Program-made: the position numbers and the translations under genes
Notes under the pieces: model-generated
Told to the model about the DNA's origin: nothing
The model's database searches: none
The model's input: only the letters and a program-made list of their open reading frames with translations
Shown: in pieces, positions 48,415 through 56,456 of the stretch
Layout: the number at the start of each line of letters is the position of its first letter
Position numbering within the stretch: position 1 is the first letter of the stretch
Origin: Allochromatium vinosum DSM 180
GTDB taxonomy: Bacteria > Pseudomonadota > Gammaproteobacteria > Chromatiales > Chromatiaceae
Direction: 5' to 3'
Assembly (NCBI RefSeq): GCF_000025485.1
Contig: NC_013851.1
Coordinates: 3,096,001-3,160,000 of the forward strand
DNA: 64,000 nucleotides

Positions 48415-50283
48415 TCAGTTTATCCGGAAGTAGGCCACCTGCTCGTGCAACAGCTTGGAGAGGTCGTTCAACTGGGCACCCCGGCCGAATCCCGACTCGG
48501 CCGCCTCGGCATGATCCTGCGCCAGGGCCGCGATCTGATTGATGGCCACGGCGATCTCCTCGGCCATGCGGCTCTGCTCCTCGGCGGCGCCGGCGATCTG
48601 ATGGGTCATGTCGGTCAGGATCGCCACGGATTCGGCGAAGGCGTCCAGATTCTGAACCGCCTGACCATAGTGATCGACGCTTTGCCGGGCGCGGTCACGA
48701 TTGGCATGGATGACCTCGACGGCGGCACTGGAGCTGCTCCGTAGCGCGCCGATCAGCGTCTCGATCTCCTCGATCGAGCGCTGGGTGCGCTGCGCGAGCT
48801 GACGCACCTCGTCGGCGACCACGGCGAAGCCGCGACCATGTTCGCCGGCACGCGCCGCCTCGATCGAGGCGTTCAGCGCCAGCAGATTGGTCTGGCCGGC
48901 GATCTCGCGGATCACGCCGAGCACGTTGCCGACCGACTGGCTGCGATCGGCCAGACTCAGCACCACCTCGGCGGCCTGATCGATTTCATGCGCCAGGGCT
49001 TCGATGATTTGCGTCGTTTGATCGAGAATCTGACGGCTGTGTTCGATGCGCCGGCGGGCGTCGCTGGTGGCGTCGACGGCGCGGCTGGTGTGGTCGGCGA
49101 CCTGCTGTGCCGCATTGGCCAAATGCGTGACCGCGTTATCCACATGGCCGGTCTCGGCCTTTTGGCGGTCGAATTGAATCTTGCTGTGCTCGGCCAGACG
49201 CACCATGTTGCTCGCCGAGTCATGCAGATCGCCGCTGGCCACATGCAGGTGTCCGATGATGTGGCGCAGACGCTCGGCCATGCCCTGCAGCGCGCGCATC
49301 AATGTTCCGACTTCGTCCTGGCGTCCGGTCTCGAAGGAGACATTCAGATCGCCCTCGGCCAGCGCGGATACGGTGACAACGGCCGTATGCAGGGGACGCA
49401 GAGCATGGCGCATGTAATAGAACAAGCCTAGGGACGCCAGGATCAGCAGCAGGGCGACCCCGGTATAGGCGATGAGCTCGAAGCGACGCTGTTCGAGATG
49501 AGCGGCCGTAGCGTCGGCGACACTGACCAGATGCGCCAGCGGCTGTCCGTCGACGCCGGGCAGCGGCAGGAGCGTGGCCGTGTAGGTCGCCGTATCGATG
49601 GATCGGGTCTGGCGGTCGATCCGTCCCAGCGCCGGCCAGGTCAGCCCCAACTGTTCGAAGAGATCCGGACGCGTGCCGGCGAACAGCGAGCCTTCGGCAC
49701 TGACCAGATAGACCTCGGCATCCTGTATGGCCTTGAACCGCTCCAGAACCGTGCTCAGTGATCTCTGAAACACGACCGTACCAATGGGTTCATGGCGCAC
49801 CAGCAGCCGAAACGCCAGCAGCGCGACGGGTTCGCCCTGCGCATTGAGCCCGAGGCCGTGCTTGGGCCGATTATCGGCAGCCGCAGCCGTGACCAGGGCT
49901 TGCACATGGCTGGAGACAGCCGACGCCTCATCGCCATACAGACGCTCGCCATCGAGCTTTAACACGATCAGCTGATCGAAATAGCCCTGCTCGCTGACCA
50001 GATTGATCAGTGACTCGACGGCCTGACGCGCGGCCTGCGCATCGCCGCTCTTGAGCGCCTGCCGCAATGCGAAGTCGCGCTCGAAGTCGACCATGCCGGT
50101 GTTCATGTGCTCGAACAGACGTTCCAGACTTTGGTTCCAGACCAGACTGCGGCCCGAGGCCGCCTCCTGGGTGAGGCGTTGTTCGAGTCGGAGGTTGCCG
50201 GCCTGGGCGACCAGGATCAGGGCGGCGGCGACCGTCAGGGTGACGAGGATCGCCGCAAGGGTGACGCTTTTTCGGATAGTCAT
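48415..50283 (-). CDS. methyl-accepting chemotaxis protein
   Basis: A 622-residue transmembrane chemoreceptor. A signal-anchor helix lies at residues about 8-28, then a ~240-residue periplasmic sensor of the cache type, and a second helix at about 275-295 ([16 protein letters not shown]). HAMP and the coiled signalling domain follow. The tip contains [20 protein letters not shown] and [15 protein letters not shown], the universal hairpin. No CheR-docking pentapeptide is seen at the C-terminus. The ligand cannot be predicted. Confidence 0.94.
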   Translation of the reverse strand: MTIRKSVTLAAILVTLTVAAALILVAQAGNLRLEQRLTQEAASGRSLVWNQSLERLFEHMNTGMVDFERDFALRQALKSGDAQAARQAVESLINLVSEQGYFDQLIVLKLDGERLYGDEASAVSSHVQALVTAAAADNRPKHGLGLNAQGEPVALLAFRLLVRHEPIGTVVFQRSLSTVLERFKAIQDAEVYLVSAEGSLFAGTRPDLFEQLGLTWPALGRIDRQTRSIDTATYTATLLPLPGVDGQPLAHLVSVADATAAHLEQRRFELIAYTGVALLLILASLGLFYYMRHALRPLHTAVVTVSALAEGDLNVSFETGRQDEVGTLMRALQGMAERLRHIIGHLHVASGDLHDSASNMVRLAEHSKIQFDRQKAETGHVDNAVTHLANAAQQVADHTSRAVDATSDARRRIEHSRQILDQTTQIIEALAHEIDQAAEVVLSLADRSQSVGNVLGVIREIAGQTNLLALNASIEAARAGEHGRGFAVVADEVRQLAQRTQRSIEEIETLIGALRSSSSAAVEVIHANRDRARQSVDHYGQAVQNLDAFAESVAILTDMTHQIAGAAEEQSRMAEEIAVAINQIAALAQDHAEAAESGFGRGAQLNDLSKLLHEQVAYFRIN

Positions 50284-50466
50284 GAGTCACTCGGCGTCTC
50301 GGTGGCCGATGGAGAGGGGTGCGCGATGGATGCAACAGCGGGGCGGCTGGAAGGGCTGCATTACAGCAGAGCCATGTGACCGGGTGATGACAACCGGGCA
50401 CAGCCGGTCAAGTGTTCTTCGAAAACCCTGCCGCTCACACTGAACGCGGTTTATGATTCGACCCTT

Positions 50467-51897
50467 ATGCTCTCGACAGACACAGGCCGGCCCGTGAATC
50501 GACCAAACCGCTCCCATCCCGAGATCCCGAACGTGCCCATGCTGGCCTTGGAACGCCGCGCCGCCGCCGGACTCGCCGCCATCTTCTCGACCCGGATGCT
50601 TGGGCTGTTCATGGTGCTGCCGGTGCTGGCGCTCTATGCTCACGACCTGCCCGGCGCCACGCCGCTGCTGGTCGGACTGGCGATCGGCGCCTATGGGCTG
50701 ACCCAGGCGCTGTTCCAGATCCCGCTCGGGCTGCTGTCGGATCGAATCGGGCGCAAGCCGGTGATCTATGGCGGGCTGGTGCTGTTTCTGGTGGGCAGTC
50801 TGGTCGCGGCCCTGGCCGACAGCATCCAGTGGGTGATCATCGGGCGCGCACTCCAGGGCAGCGGCGCGATCGCAGCGGCCATCATCGCCCTGACCGCCGA
50901 TCTCACCCGCGACGAGGTGCGTACCAAAGGCATGGCGGCGATCGGGATCAGTGTCGCCCTGTCTTTCGCTGCCGCGCTGGTGCTGGGACCGCCGCTCACG
51001 GGGTTGATCGGGATCTCGGGTCTGTTCTGGCTCACGGCCCTGCTCGCACTCGGCGGGATGCTGCTGCTGGCTGCTGTCGTGCCCGATCCCGAGCAGTCGA
51101 AGGTCCATCGCGACGCCCAGCCGGTGCTCGATCAGCTCGCCGGCGTGGTCCGCGATCCGACACTGATCCGGCTGGATCTGGCGATCTTCATGCTGCATCT
51201 GACCATGGTCAGTCTGTTCGTGGTGCTGCCGCTGTCGCTGCGCGAGGCCGGGCTGCCCGTGACCGAGCACTGGATGCTCTATCTGCCGGCGGTACTGGTG
51301 GCGATCCTGGCCATGGTGCCCTTCATCGTGCTCGCCGAGCGGGGCGGACGGGTACGTTCGGTCCTGATCGGCTCGGTGGCGGTGCTCGCGCTCTCGATGC
51401 TGGGCTTCTATCTGTTCAATCAAACGCTGTGGCTGGTCGGGGTGCTGCTGGCGGTAGTCTTCACCATCTTCAATCTGCTGGAGGCGGTGCTGCCCTCGCT
51501 GGTCTCCAAGGCGGCGCCGGCCGGGACCAAGGGCACGGCCATGGGCGTCTTCTCCAGCTCGCAGTTCGTCGGCGCCTTTCTCGGCGGCCTGCTCGGCGGG
51601 CTGGCGCATGAGCAATTCGGTGGCGAGGCGGTCTATCTGGTCGGGATGCTGACGGCCCTGCTCTGGCTGCGGCTGGTCTGGACGCTGCCGATCCCGGAGA
51701 ACCTGAGTCGTCATGTGATCGCGCTCGGCACCTCGGGCGCCACGCTCGATGTCTCCAGCCTGGAACGGCGGCTGCTGGAGATTCCGGGCGTGAAAGAAGC
51801 CGTGATCGCCCTCGACGAGGGCGTCGCCTATCTCAAAGTGGACAGTCGTCAGACCGATTGGGCAAGATTGCAGACGTTTTCGGCGGCCAACGCCTAG
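50467..51897 (+). CDS. MFS transporter, YajR-like
   Basis: A 476-residue major facilitator with about 12 helices. FSTRMLGLFMVLPVLALYAHDLPGA opens helix 1, and the motif-A loop reads GLLSDRIGRKPVIYGG. A C-terminal soluble domain (residues about 405-470, with LERRLLEIPGVKEAVIALDEG) is the ferredoxin-like YAM domain of YajR. The substrate is unknown. The start is uncertain: no good ribosome site precedes 50467, and the ATG at 50536 near MLALERR would fit known YajR lengths better. In many gammaproteobacteria this gene is next to ssb, as here. Confidence 0.88.
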   Translation: MLSTDTGRPVNRPNRSHPEIPNVPMLALERRAAAGLAAIFSTRMLGLFMVLPVLALYAHDLPGATPLLVGLAIGAYGLTQALFQIPLGLLSDRIGRKPVIYGGLVLFLVGSLVAALADSIQWVIIGRALQGSGAIAAAIIALTADLTRDEVRTKGMAAIGISVALSFAAALVLGPPLTGLIGISGLFWLTALLALGGMLLLAAVVPDPEQSKVHRDAQPVLDQLAGVVRDPTLIRLDLAIFMLHLTMVSLFVVLPLSLREAGLPVTEHWMLYLPAVLVAILAMVPFIVLAERGGRVRSVLIGSVAVLALSMLGFYLFNQTLWLVGVLLAVVFTIFNLLEAVLPSLVSKAAPAGTKGTAMGVFSSSQFVGAFLGGLLGGLAHEQFGGEAVYLVGMLTALLWLRLVWTLPIPENLSRHVIALGTSGATLDVSSLERRLLEIPGVKEAVIALDEGVAYLKVDSRQTDWARLQTFSAANA

Positions 51898-51983
51898 CCC
51901 GACCGGCTAGTCGACTGGTCGCTTTCGGATTTATATGAGGTCGATAACCGGCGTCCGCGCGCGACCGGTGGGAGTTTAGAGAC

Positions 51984-52499
51984 ATGGCGACACGAGGTGT
52001 CAACAAGGTGATCCTGATCGGCAATCTGGGTGCCGATCCCGAGGTGCGTTACATGCCCAGCGGCGATGCCGTGGCCAATGTGCGCATCGCCACCAGCGAG
52101 AGCTGGAAGGATCGCAATACGGGCGAGTTGCAGGAGCGGACCGAGTGGCACAACGTGGTCTTCTTCGGCAAGCTCGCCGAGATCGTCAAGCAGTATCTGC
52201 ACAAGGGGTCCAAGATCTACGTCGAGGGCAAGCTGCGCACCCGCAAGTGGCAGGCCCAGGATGGTCAGGATCGCTACACTACCGAGGTCGTCGTCGACAT
52301 GGGCGGCACCATGCAGATGCTCGACAGTCGGCCGGGCGGTGCCTCCTCCGTGCCCTTTGACGACGCCCCGCCGTCTGCGCGCGGCGGTAGCGGTTCGGGC
52401 AGTGGCCGGCCAACCGCACCAAACGCGCCCCGGCCGAGCAATCAGGACAGCGGCGGCTTCGGCGGCGGGGCCGATTTCGACGACGACATCCCATTCTAA
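51984..52499 (+). CDS. ssb: single-stranded DNA-binding protein
   Basis: A 171-residue SSB with an N-terminal OB fold ([49 protein letters not shown]), a Gly/Ser/Pro-rich linker and the acidic C-terminal tip DDDIPF that recruits repair and replication partners. It is the last core gene before the accessory island. Confidence 0.98.
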   Translation: MATRGVNKVILIGNLGADPEVRYMPSGDAVANVRIATSESWKDRNTGELQERTEWHNVVFFGKLAEIVKQYLHKGSKIYVEGKLRTRKWQAQDGQDRYTTEVVVDMGGTMQMLDSRPGGASSVPFDDAPPSARGGSGSGSGRPTAPNAPRPSNQDSGGFGGGADFDDDIPF

Positions 52500-52619
52500 G
52501 TGCGCAGCTTTGCTAGTCGAATCAAGCTCTTATGGCATAAAAACCACAAGTATCTCTGAAGTTCCACCTCAAAGTCATCCGCAATCCCTTGAGGTGTACG
52601 GGGTCGCATCCTGAAAATA
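52500..52619. other. non-coding left edge of the accessory island
   Basis: No gene is seen. A CACCTCAA/TTGAGGTG inverted repeat (52565-52596, 16-base loop, no T tract) may end the ssb transcript. GAATCAAGCTCTTA at 52519-52532 recurs at 53106-53119 inside the start of the HTH gene. Confidence 0.4.
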
Positions 52620-52671
52620 ATTCGCTATCAGCGAATATTGACGCACTGAAGGCGAACAGGCAAAATATAAA
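52620..52671 (+). promoter_or_regulatory. retron promoter region with palindrome
   Basis: A -35 TTGACG (52638-52643) and a -10 CAAAAT (52661-52666) or TATAAA (52666-52671) precede the structured RNA. A perfect 7-bp inverted repeat ATTCGCT-ATC-AGCGAAT (52620-52636) abuts the -35 and could be the operator of the HTH protein. Confidence 0.5.
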
Positions 52672-52910
52672 CGTTGCTTAACCAGACTAACAGCTCGCGC
52701 AACATAGACCCCGTGTCTAGGGAGGCCTTCAGGCCTCTACCTACTCTGCCGGCCACATCGGTCGACGCCCTCGCCGGGGTGCCGCGTGCCGGACGAGAAA
52801 TTTGGGACGACGAGCCGCGAGACTCGTCGTCATGTTGCTAGGTAGGTAAAACCGCAGTCTAGTCCGCCTCTGTTACCCGCGAGGAGTTGGGCATTCCGTC
52901 CAACTCGTAA
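52672..52910 (+). ncRNA. retron msr-msd-like structured RNA
   Basis: A dense series of stem-loops sits directly upstream of the small-peptide and RT genes. They include TAGAC/GTCTA (52705-52719), GAGGCC/GGCCTC with a TTCA loop (52722-52737), a CCGGC/GCCGG arm enclosing CGCCC/GGGTG (52749-52792), GACGACGAG/CTCGTCGTC (52806-52831) and GAGTTGG/CCAACTC (52884-52906). Two short hairpins followed by long ones match msr then msd. The AGC at 52692-52694 could hold the branching G. Flanking a1/a2 pairing is short (AGACT/AGTCT or TAACAG/CTGTTA), so exact ends are uncertain. GCAACAT (52699-52705) and CTACCTA (52737-52743) can pair with adjacent ATGTTGC and TAGGTAG (52832-52845), hinting at alternative folds. 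Confidence 0.65.
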
Positions 52911-52925
52911 CAAGAGGAATTAGCT

Positions 52926-53066
52926 ATGACTGATCGAAAGAGCAACAGACTGCGGAAGCTACTCAGGAATCTTAAAAGGCTTCTCCTAAACAAGCATGTT
53001 TGGCGTCTTATCTTATGGGTGTTCAGACTGCTTGCTTGGCTAGAGGGTTGGCCAGAAGATAAATGA
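52926..53066 (+). CDS. small cationic hydrophobic peptide, candidate retron toxin
   Basis: A 46-codon gene. A strong ribosome site (AGAGGA) lies seven bases before the ATG. The N-terminal half is highly basic (MTDRKSNRLRKLLRNLKRLL), and the second half is a Trp/Leu-rich helix (VWRLILWVFRLLAWLEGW), ending PEDK. This is the profile of membrane-active type I toxin peptides. It lies between the structured RNA and the HTH gene on the same strand. No homolog is known to me; the coding call rests on the ribosome site, composition and position. Confidence 0.65.
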   Translation: MTDRKSNRLRKLLRNLKRLLLNKHVWRLILWVFRLLAWLEGWPEDK

Positions 53067-53100
53067 GTAGCAACCTACCTGAATGCAGCGTTAGATAATC

Positions 53101-53388
53101 ATGTTGAATCAAGCTCTTAAATTGACAAGACAGTTTCACCGGATGAGCCAGGCTGCTCTTGCGGAGAAACTGAGCATTTCCAAGTCTTATTTGTCCGAGT
53201 TGGAGAGCGGCAAGAAGATTCCGACTATAGATATTTTGGAGCGATATTCCGCCACTTTCAAAGTTCCAACCTCGTCATTCTTGATTTTTTCTGAGAATAT
53301 TGCAACTGGAGAAACCGCGTTTAAACCTGCAAAGAAGGCTCTTCGCATAATGGAATGGATTGCCGAGAGCGCCGATGAAGAAAATTAA
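53101..53388 (+). CDS. Xre/Cro-type HTH protein of the retron
   Basis: A 95-residue protein. Residues about 10-60 form a Cro/C1 helix-turn-helix (MSQAALAEKLSISKSYLSEL then ESGKKIPTIDILERYS). The C-terminal 30 residues are Lys/Ala-rich, ending IAESADEEN. The gene overlaps the RT start by 14 bases, so the two are translationally coupled. An HTH protein paired with an RT is what defines type VI retrons in the published classification as I recall it. It may bind the promoter palindrome or the small DNA. Confidence 0.88.
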   Translation: MLNQALKLTRQFHRMSQAALAEKLSISKSYLSELESGKKIPTIDILERYSATFKVPTSSFLIFSENIATGETAFKPAKKALRIMEWIAESADEEN

Positions 53389-54307
53389 ATCCCCATATGC
53401 AATCAATCAATCTCCACTCTACAAGATCTACTCGCTCAAGAAGCTCTGCGAAGTATTGAAATTTGATCGCAAGGTGATAGCCAAGCTATTGAAGTCGCAA
53501 GATAATTATAAAAAGTTCCACCAGCATGACGGCGCCAAGTCTCGCCTAATAGAATATCCAAAGCCTCGTCTAGAGGCGGTGCACAAGCGAGTTTTTTCCC
53601 TTCTTTCCAGAATAACTACGCCTGAATACCTTCACTCTGGCGTTAGTGGTCGCTCCTATATAACTAATGCACAACAGCATAGCAGCGCACTTGCTGGATT
53701 CAAGCTTGATATCAAGTCATTTTTCTTGAGCACTACGACTGATCATATCTACAAGCTTTTTAGGTTTTCTTTCGGTTGTAGCTTTAAGGTATCACAAACA
53801 CTAGCTTCCCTGCTTTGTGTTTCTGGACATCTACCAACCGGAAGTTGTGCTAGCCAAGTCCTGGCATTCTTTGCGCACAAAAAGATGTTCGATAAACTTG
53901 CAAAAACCGTAAATCAGTTTGGCGGCAAAATGACTCTGTACGTAGATGACCTCTACGTATCAATTCAGTACGTCAAGCGGTGGCATATTCGCCGTCTAGA
54001 CCGCATAATCCGTGGTAACGGTTTGTTCGCGCACAAAGGACGCGTTTATCAGAGGGTAAAACCTAAGCTGATTACAGGTGTCATCCTTATTGATGGCAAA
54101 ATGAAACTGCCCCATGCAAAACATCGCAAGATCAGAGATACTCGGAATGCAGCTCGCATATGCAGCAGCCGCAGTCAGAAGAGTCTTTTGATGAGATCGT
54201 TGGTGGGGCAGCTAACAACAGGTAGCTTACTCGACCCTAGTCTTAAATCAAGGGTAAAACCTGCTCGAAGCTACCTACAGCGTCTCGAAAAACAACACCA
54301 AGTTTAA
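53375..54307 (+). CDS. retron reverse transcriptase
   Basis: A 310-residue reverse transcriptase with no extra domains. Retron hallmarks are present: NAQQH (98-102) fits the NaxxH motif of region X, and ITGV (233-236) fits the VTG motif of region Y that recognises the msr RNA. Polymerase motifs are LDIKSFF (111-117, first catalytic Asp), LPTGSCASQ (153-161) and YVDDL (189-193). The lack of maturase and endonuclease domains argues against a group II intron. The gene is AT-rich compared with the host. I start at 53375, inside the HTH gene. Its TAA stop is also the target duplication of the following insertion sequence, and the coding sequence is intact. Confidence 0.93.
   Translation: MKKIKSPYAINQSPLYKIYSLKKLCEVLKFDRKVIAKLLKSQDNYKKFHQHDGAKSRLIEYPKPRLEAVHKRVFSLLSRITTPEYLHSGVSGRSYITNAQQHSSALAGFKLDIKSFFLSTTTDHIYKLFRFSFGCSFKVSQTLASLLCVSGHLPTGSCASQVLAFFAHKKMFDKLAKTVNQFGGKMTLYVDDLYVSIQYVKRWHIRRLDRIIRGNGLFAHKGRVYQRVKPKLITGVILIDGKMKLPHAKHRKIRDTRNAARICSSRSQKSLLMRSLVGQLTTGSLLDPSLKSRVKPARSYLQRLEKQHQV
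54305..54307. repeat. left target-site duplication TAA of the insertion sequence
   Basis: TAA directly before the left inverted repeat. It is also the stop codon of the RT gene. The matching copy is at 55278-55280. Confidence 0.8.
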
Positions 54308-54397
54308 GAGGCTGTCTAAAAACTAAGAAATTGATTTTTATGTATATTTTTTGGAAAATATGGCAAGGTTCACGAGTCAATTAACTTCACTCATGTC

Positions 54398-54769
54398 GTG
54401 AATATGACTTCAAAAAAAGAATCTTCGCAAAAATACCCAAGCGATATCTCCGATGAAGAATGGGAGATTGTTGAAAGCATTTTCGAAGAACTTGAGCCTT
54501 ATACAACAGGCCGACCAAGATCAAGTGATCTACGTGAAATCTTGAACGCTATTTTTTATTTAAACAAAACAGGTTGTCCGTGGCGTTATTTGCCAAATGA
54601 TTTTCCATCCTACAAACTGGTTAACTATTACTACAATAAGTGGACAGATAACAAATTGCTTGAAAATCTTAATACCGCTTTACGCGAGCAATTACGCGAA
54701 AAAAAAAGACCGAAAACCAGATCCAACAGGCGCGATCATCGACAGCCAAAGTGTCAAGGGAACCCCTGA
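54398..54769 (+). CDS. IS5-family transposase, first frame
   Basis: A 123-residue product whose first ~100 residues are the N-terminal transposase domain (SDEEWEIVESIF, NAIFYLNKTGCPWRYLP). The frame leaves the family match after the A9 run near 54700, where translation or transcription must slip to continue into the second frame. Confidence 0.88.
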   Translation: MNMTSKKESSQKYPSDISDEEWEIVESIFEELEPYTTGRPRSSDLREILNAIFYLNKTGCPWRYLPNDFPSYKLVNYYYNKWTDNKLLENLNTALREQLREKKRPKTRSNRRDHRQPKCQGNP

Positions 54770-55244
54770 GTCTAGACGGGCCTCTGGGTTCGATGGCGGT
54801 AAGTTAGTCAAAGGCCGCAAGCGGCATATCGTTGTAGATACAATGGGTTGCGTGCTTGTCGTGTGGGTGCATGCCGCCAACATGTTTGATGGCACAGCTG
54901 CACGCGAAGTGATCGCACGCTTATTTCTACTCATCCAATCCGTCAAAATTATTTGGGCGGATGGAGCCTACGCCGGGGCAGAGCTGATTGAGTGGGTATT
55001 TAAGCAGTTTGCCTGTACGCTCACTATTGTTAAGAAGCAGACCGGTCGCCAAGGTTTTCATGTCTTGCCACGTCGTTGGGTCGTTGAAAGAACATTCGCT
55101 TGGCTTGGTCGTTCGCGTCGATTGAGTAAAGATTACGAGCGTAAGCCAACCTCAAGTGAGTCTCAAGTTTACTTGGCGTCTAGTCGGTTGTTGCTTCGCC
55201 AAATTTGCAATAATCAAATTCACTATAAATTGGCTACTAGCTAG
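54597..55244 (+). CDS. IS5-family transposase, second frame (DDE catalytic part)
   Basis: The meaningful part begins after the A9 run (about 54706). It carries the catalytic triad: Asp in IIDSQSVKG, Asp in IWADGAYAG, and Glu in RRWVVERTFAWLGRSRRL. The register change from the first frame is +1 (or -2). In this group the fusion is usually made by frameshifting or transcriptional slippage at an A run. No stop codon interrupts the triad, so the element may be active. Confidence 0.88.
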   Translation: MIFHPTNWLTITTISGQITNCLKILIPLYASNYAKKKDRKPDPTGAIIDSQSVKGTPESRRASGFDGGKLVKGRKRHIVVDTMGCVLVVWVHAANMFDGTAAREVIARLFLLIQSVKIIWADGAYAGAELIEWVFKQFACTLTIVKKQTGRQGFHVLPRRWVVERTFAWLGRSRRLSKDYERKPTSSESQVYLASSRLLLRQICNNQIHYKLATS

Positions 55245-55452
55245 AAAAGACTGTTTTTCCAGTTTCTAGACAGCCTCTAAGTTGGGACCATCATTCCACA
55301 CGGCAGAATTGGATGCCTGATTAGACCAATGACGCCTAATCGGTCATTTAATTGGGTTGATCAAAATATCGACATAAGCCGAGCAATCCTGTTAAGGCCA
55401 GCGCATCAATAGGCAGTGCCTGACACGTTCCCATAATTGAAAAAAGCGAAAT

Positions 55453-56439
55453 ATGGCCAGCGGAACATTGCTGCGACAACTCATCAAATCGGGAACGCAA
55501 GGTGATGCTGCTGGCTTCCGTGCGGCATCCGAAGCCGTTATCAAAGAGGAGCGCGAAAAGAACCATCATCTGCTCGCCAATGACTTGGAGCGTTTGCTTT
55601 ATGGCGATCAGGCAACAGTCGGAAACAATGCACGCAAGTTACAAAGCCTGCCAGGCCTACCGGCCAACAAAGACAATGGTCTTGCGCTGCTTGAAGAACG
55701 AGCCGTGATTCGGGAGGAGAAGGACATCATCCTCTCGGATGCTACGCAGTCGGCACTCGATGAAATCCTCATGGAACATAACCGGGCTGACGTACTGCGA
55801 TCTTATGGTATGCAACCCGCCCAAAAGCTATTGTTCTGCGGCCCTCCAGGTTGTGGCAAAACGCTAGCCGCCGAGGTTATTGCGCATGCCCTGTCTATGC
55901 CACTCATTCTCATCCGGCTGGATTCGGTTATTTCTTCTTTTTTAGGGGAAACCGCCGCCAACTTGCGCAAGGTCTTCGACTATATCGCGGCTTACCCAGT
56001 CGTTGCGCTATTCGATGAATTCGATGCGCTAACCAAGGATCGCGGCGACAGTGCTGATCACGGCGAACTCAAGCGCTCCGTCAATGCCGTCCTGCAGATG
56101 ATGGATGGATATCGCGGCGAGAGCATCCTCATTGCAACCACGAACTACGAAGCCCTGCTGGACAAGGCGGTGTGGCGGCGTTTCGATGAGATTGTGCGAT
56201 TCGAGACGCCCAATCTGGAGCAAATCAAGCGTCTGTTGGCACTGAAGCTCTCCGGTATCCGCCGTAATTTCGAGTCTGATGATAGCCAAGTGGCCTCCCT
56301 GTTCAAAGGCATGTCGCATGCGGACATCGAGCGGGTTCTTCGGCGCGCGGTCAAGGAGATGATCCTGTCTGGCCGGGAATTCCTGGAAAAGAGTCATATC
56401 GATACCGCGCTGGCCCGCGAGTATCGCCATAAGAACTGA
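55453..56439 (+). CDS. AAA ATPase of an IetAS-like pair
   Basis: A 328-residue AAA+ protein. Walker A GPPGCGKT is at residues 130-137, and Walker B is VVALFDEFDAL near 183-193. The residues TTNYEALLDKAVWRRFDEIV include the sensor and arginine finger region. The ~120 N-terminal residues are helical. The pair with a downstream subtilisin-like protease matches the IetA/IetS type plasmid-incompatibility and anti-phage systems as I recall them. It starts after the IS; its own promoter may lie in the 175 bases between. The protease gene starts 17 bases after its stop. Confidence 0.85.
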   Translation: MASGTLLRQLIKSGTQGDAAGFRAASEAVIKEEREKNHHLLANDLERLLYGDQATVGNNARKLQSLPGLPANKDNGLALLEERAVIREEKDIILSDATQSALDEILMEHNRADVLRSYGMQPAQKLLFCGPPGCGKTLAAEVIAHALSMPLILIRLDSVISSFLGETAANLRKVFDYIAAYPVVALFDEFDALTKDRGDSADHGELKRSVNAVLQMMDGYRGESILIATTNYEALLDKAVWRRFDEIVRFETPNLEQIKRLLALKLSGIRRNFESDDSQVASLFKGMSHADIERVLRRAVKEMILSGREFLEKSHIDTALAREYRHKN

Positions 56440-56456
56440 GGGACGAAGGGGAAGGC

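Larger units (their letters stand above)
54308..55277 (+). mobile_element. IS5-family insertion sequence (IS427-like)
   Basis: A 970-base element. The left end GAGGCTGTCTAAAAACT and right end (reverse complement) GAGGCTGTCTAGAAACT are imperfect inverted repeats, 16 of 17 matching. It is flanked by TAA direct repeats at 54305-54307 and 55278-55280, fitting the TNA targets of this group. It encodes a two-frame DDE transposase. Low GC and intact ends suggest a recent insertion. Confidence 0.93.

Noticed and set aside
53375-54307. RT as part of a group II intron or a diversity-generating retroelement
   Set aside because: There is no maturase or endonuclease domain and no intron boundaries, and no template/variable repeat pair was seen. 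NAQQH and ITGV fit retron RTs.
54290-54310. Truncation of the RT by the insertion sequence
   Set aside because: The target duplication restores TAA on the left side in frame, so the stop codon was there before insertion and the RT is full length.
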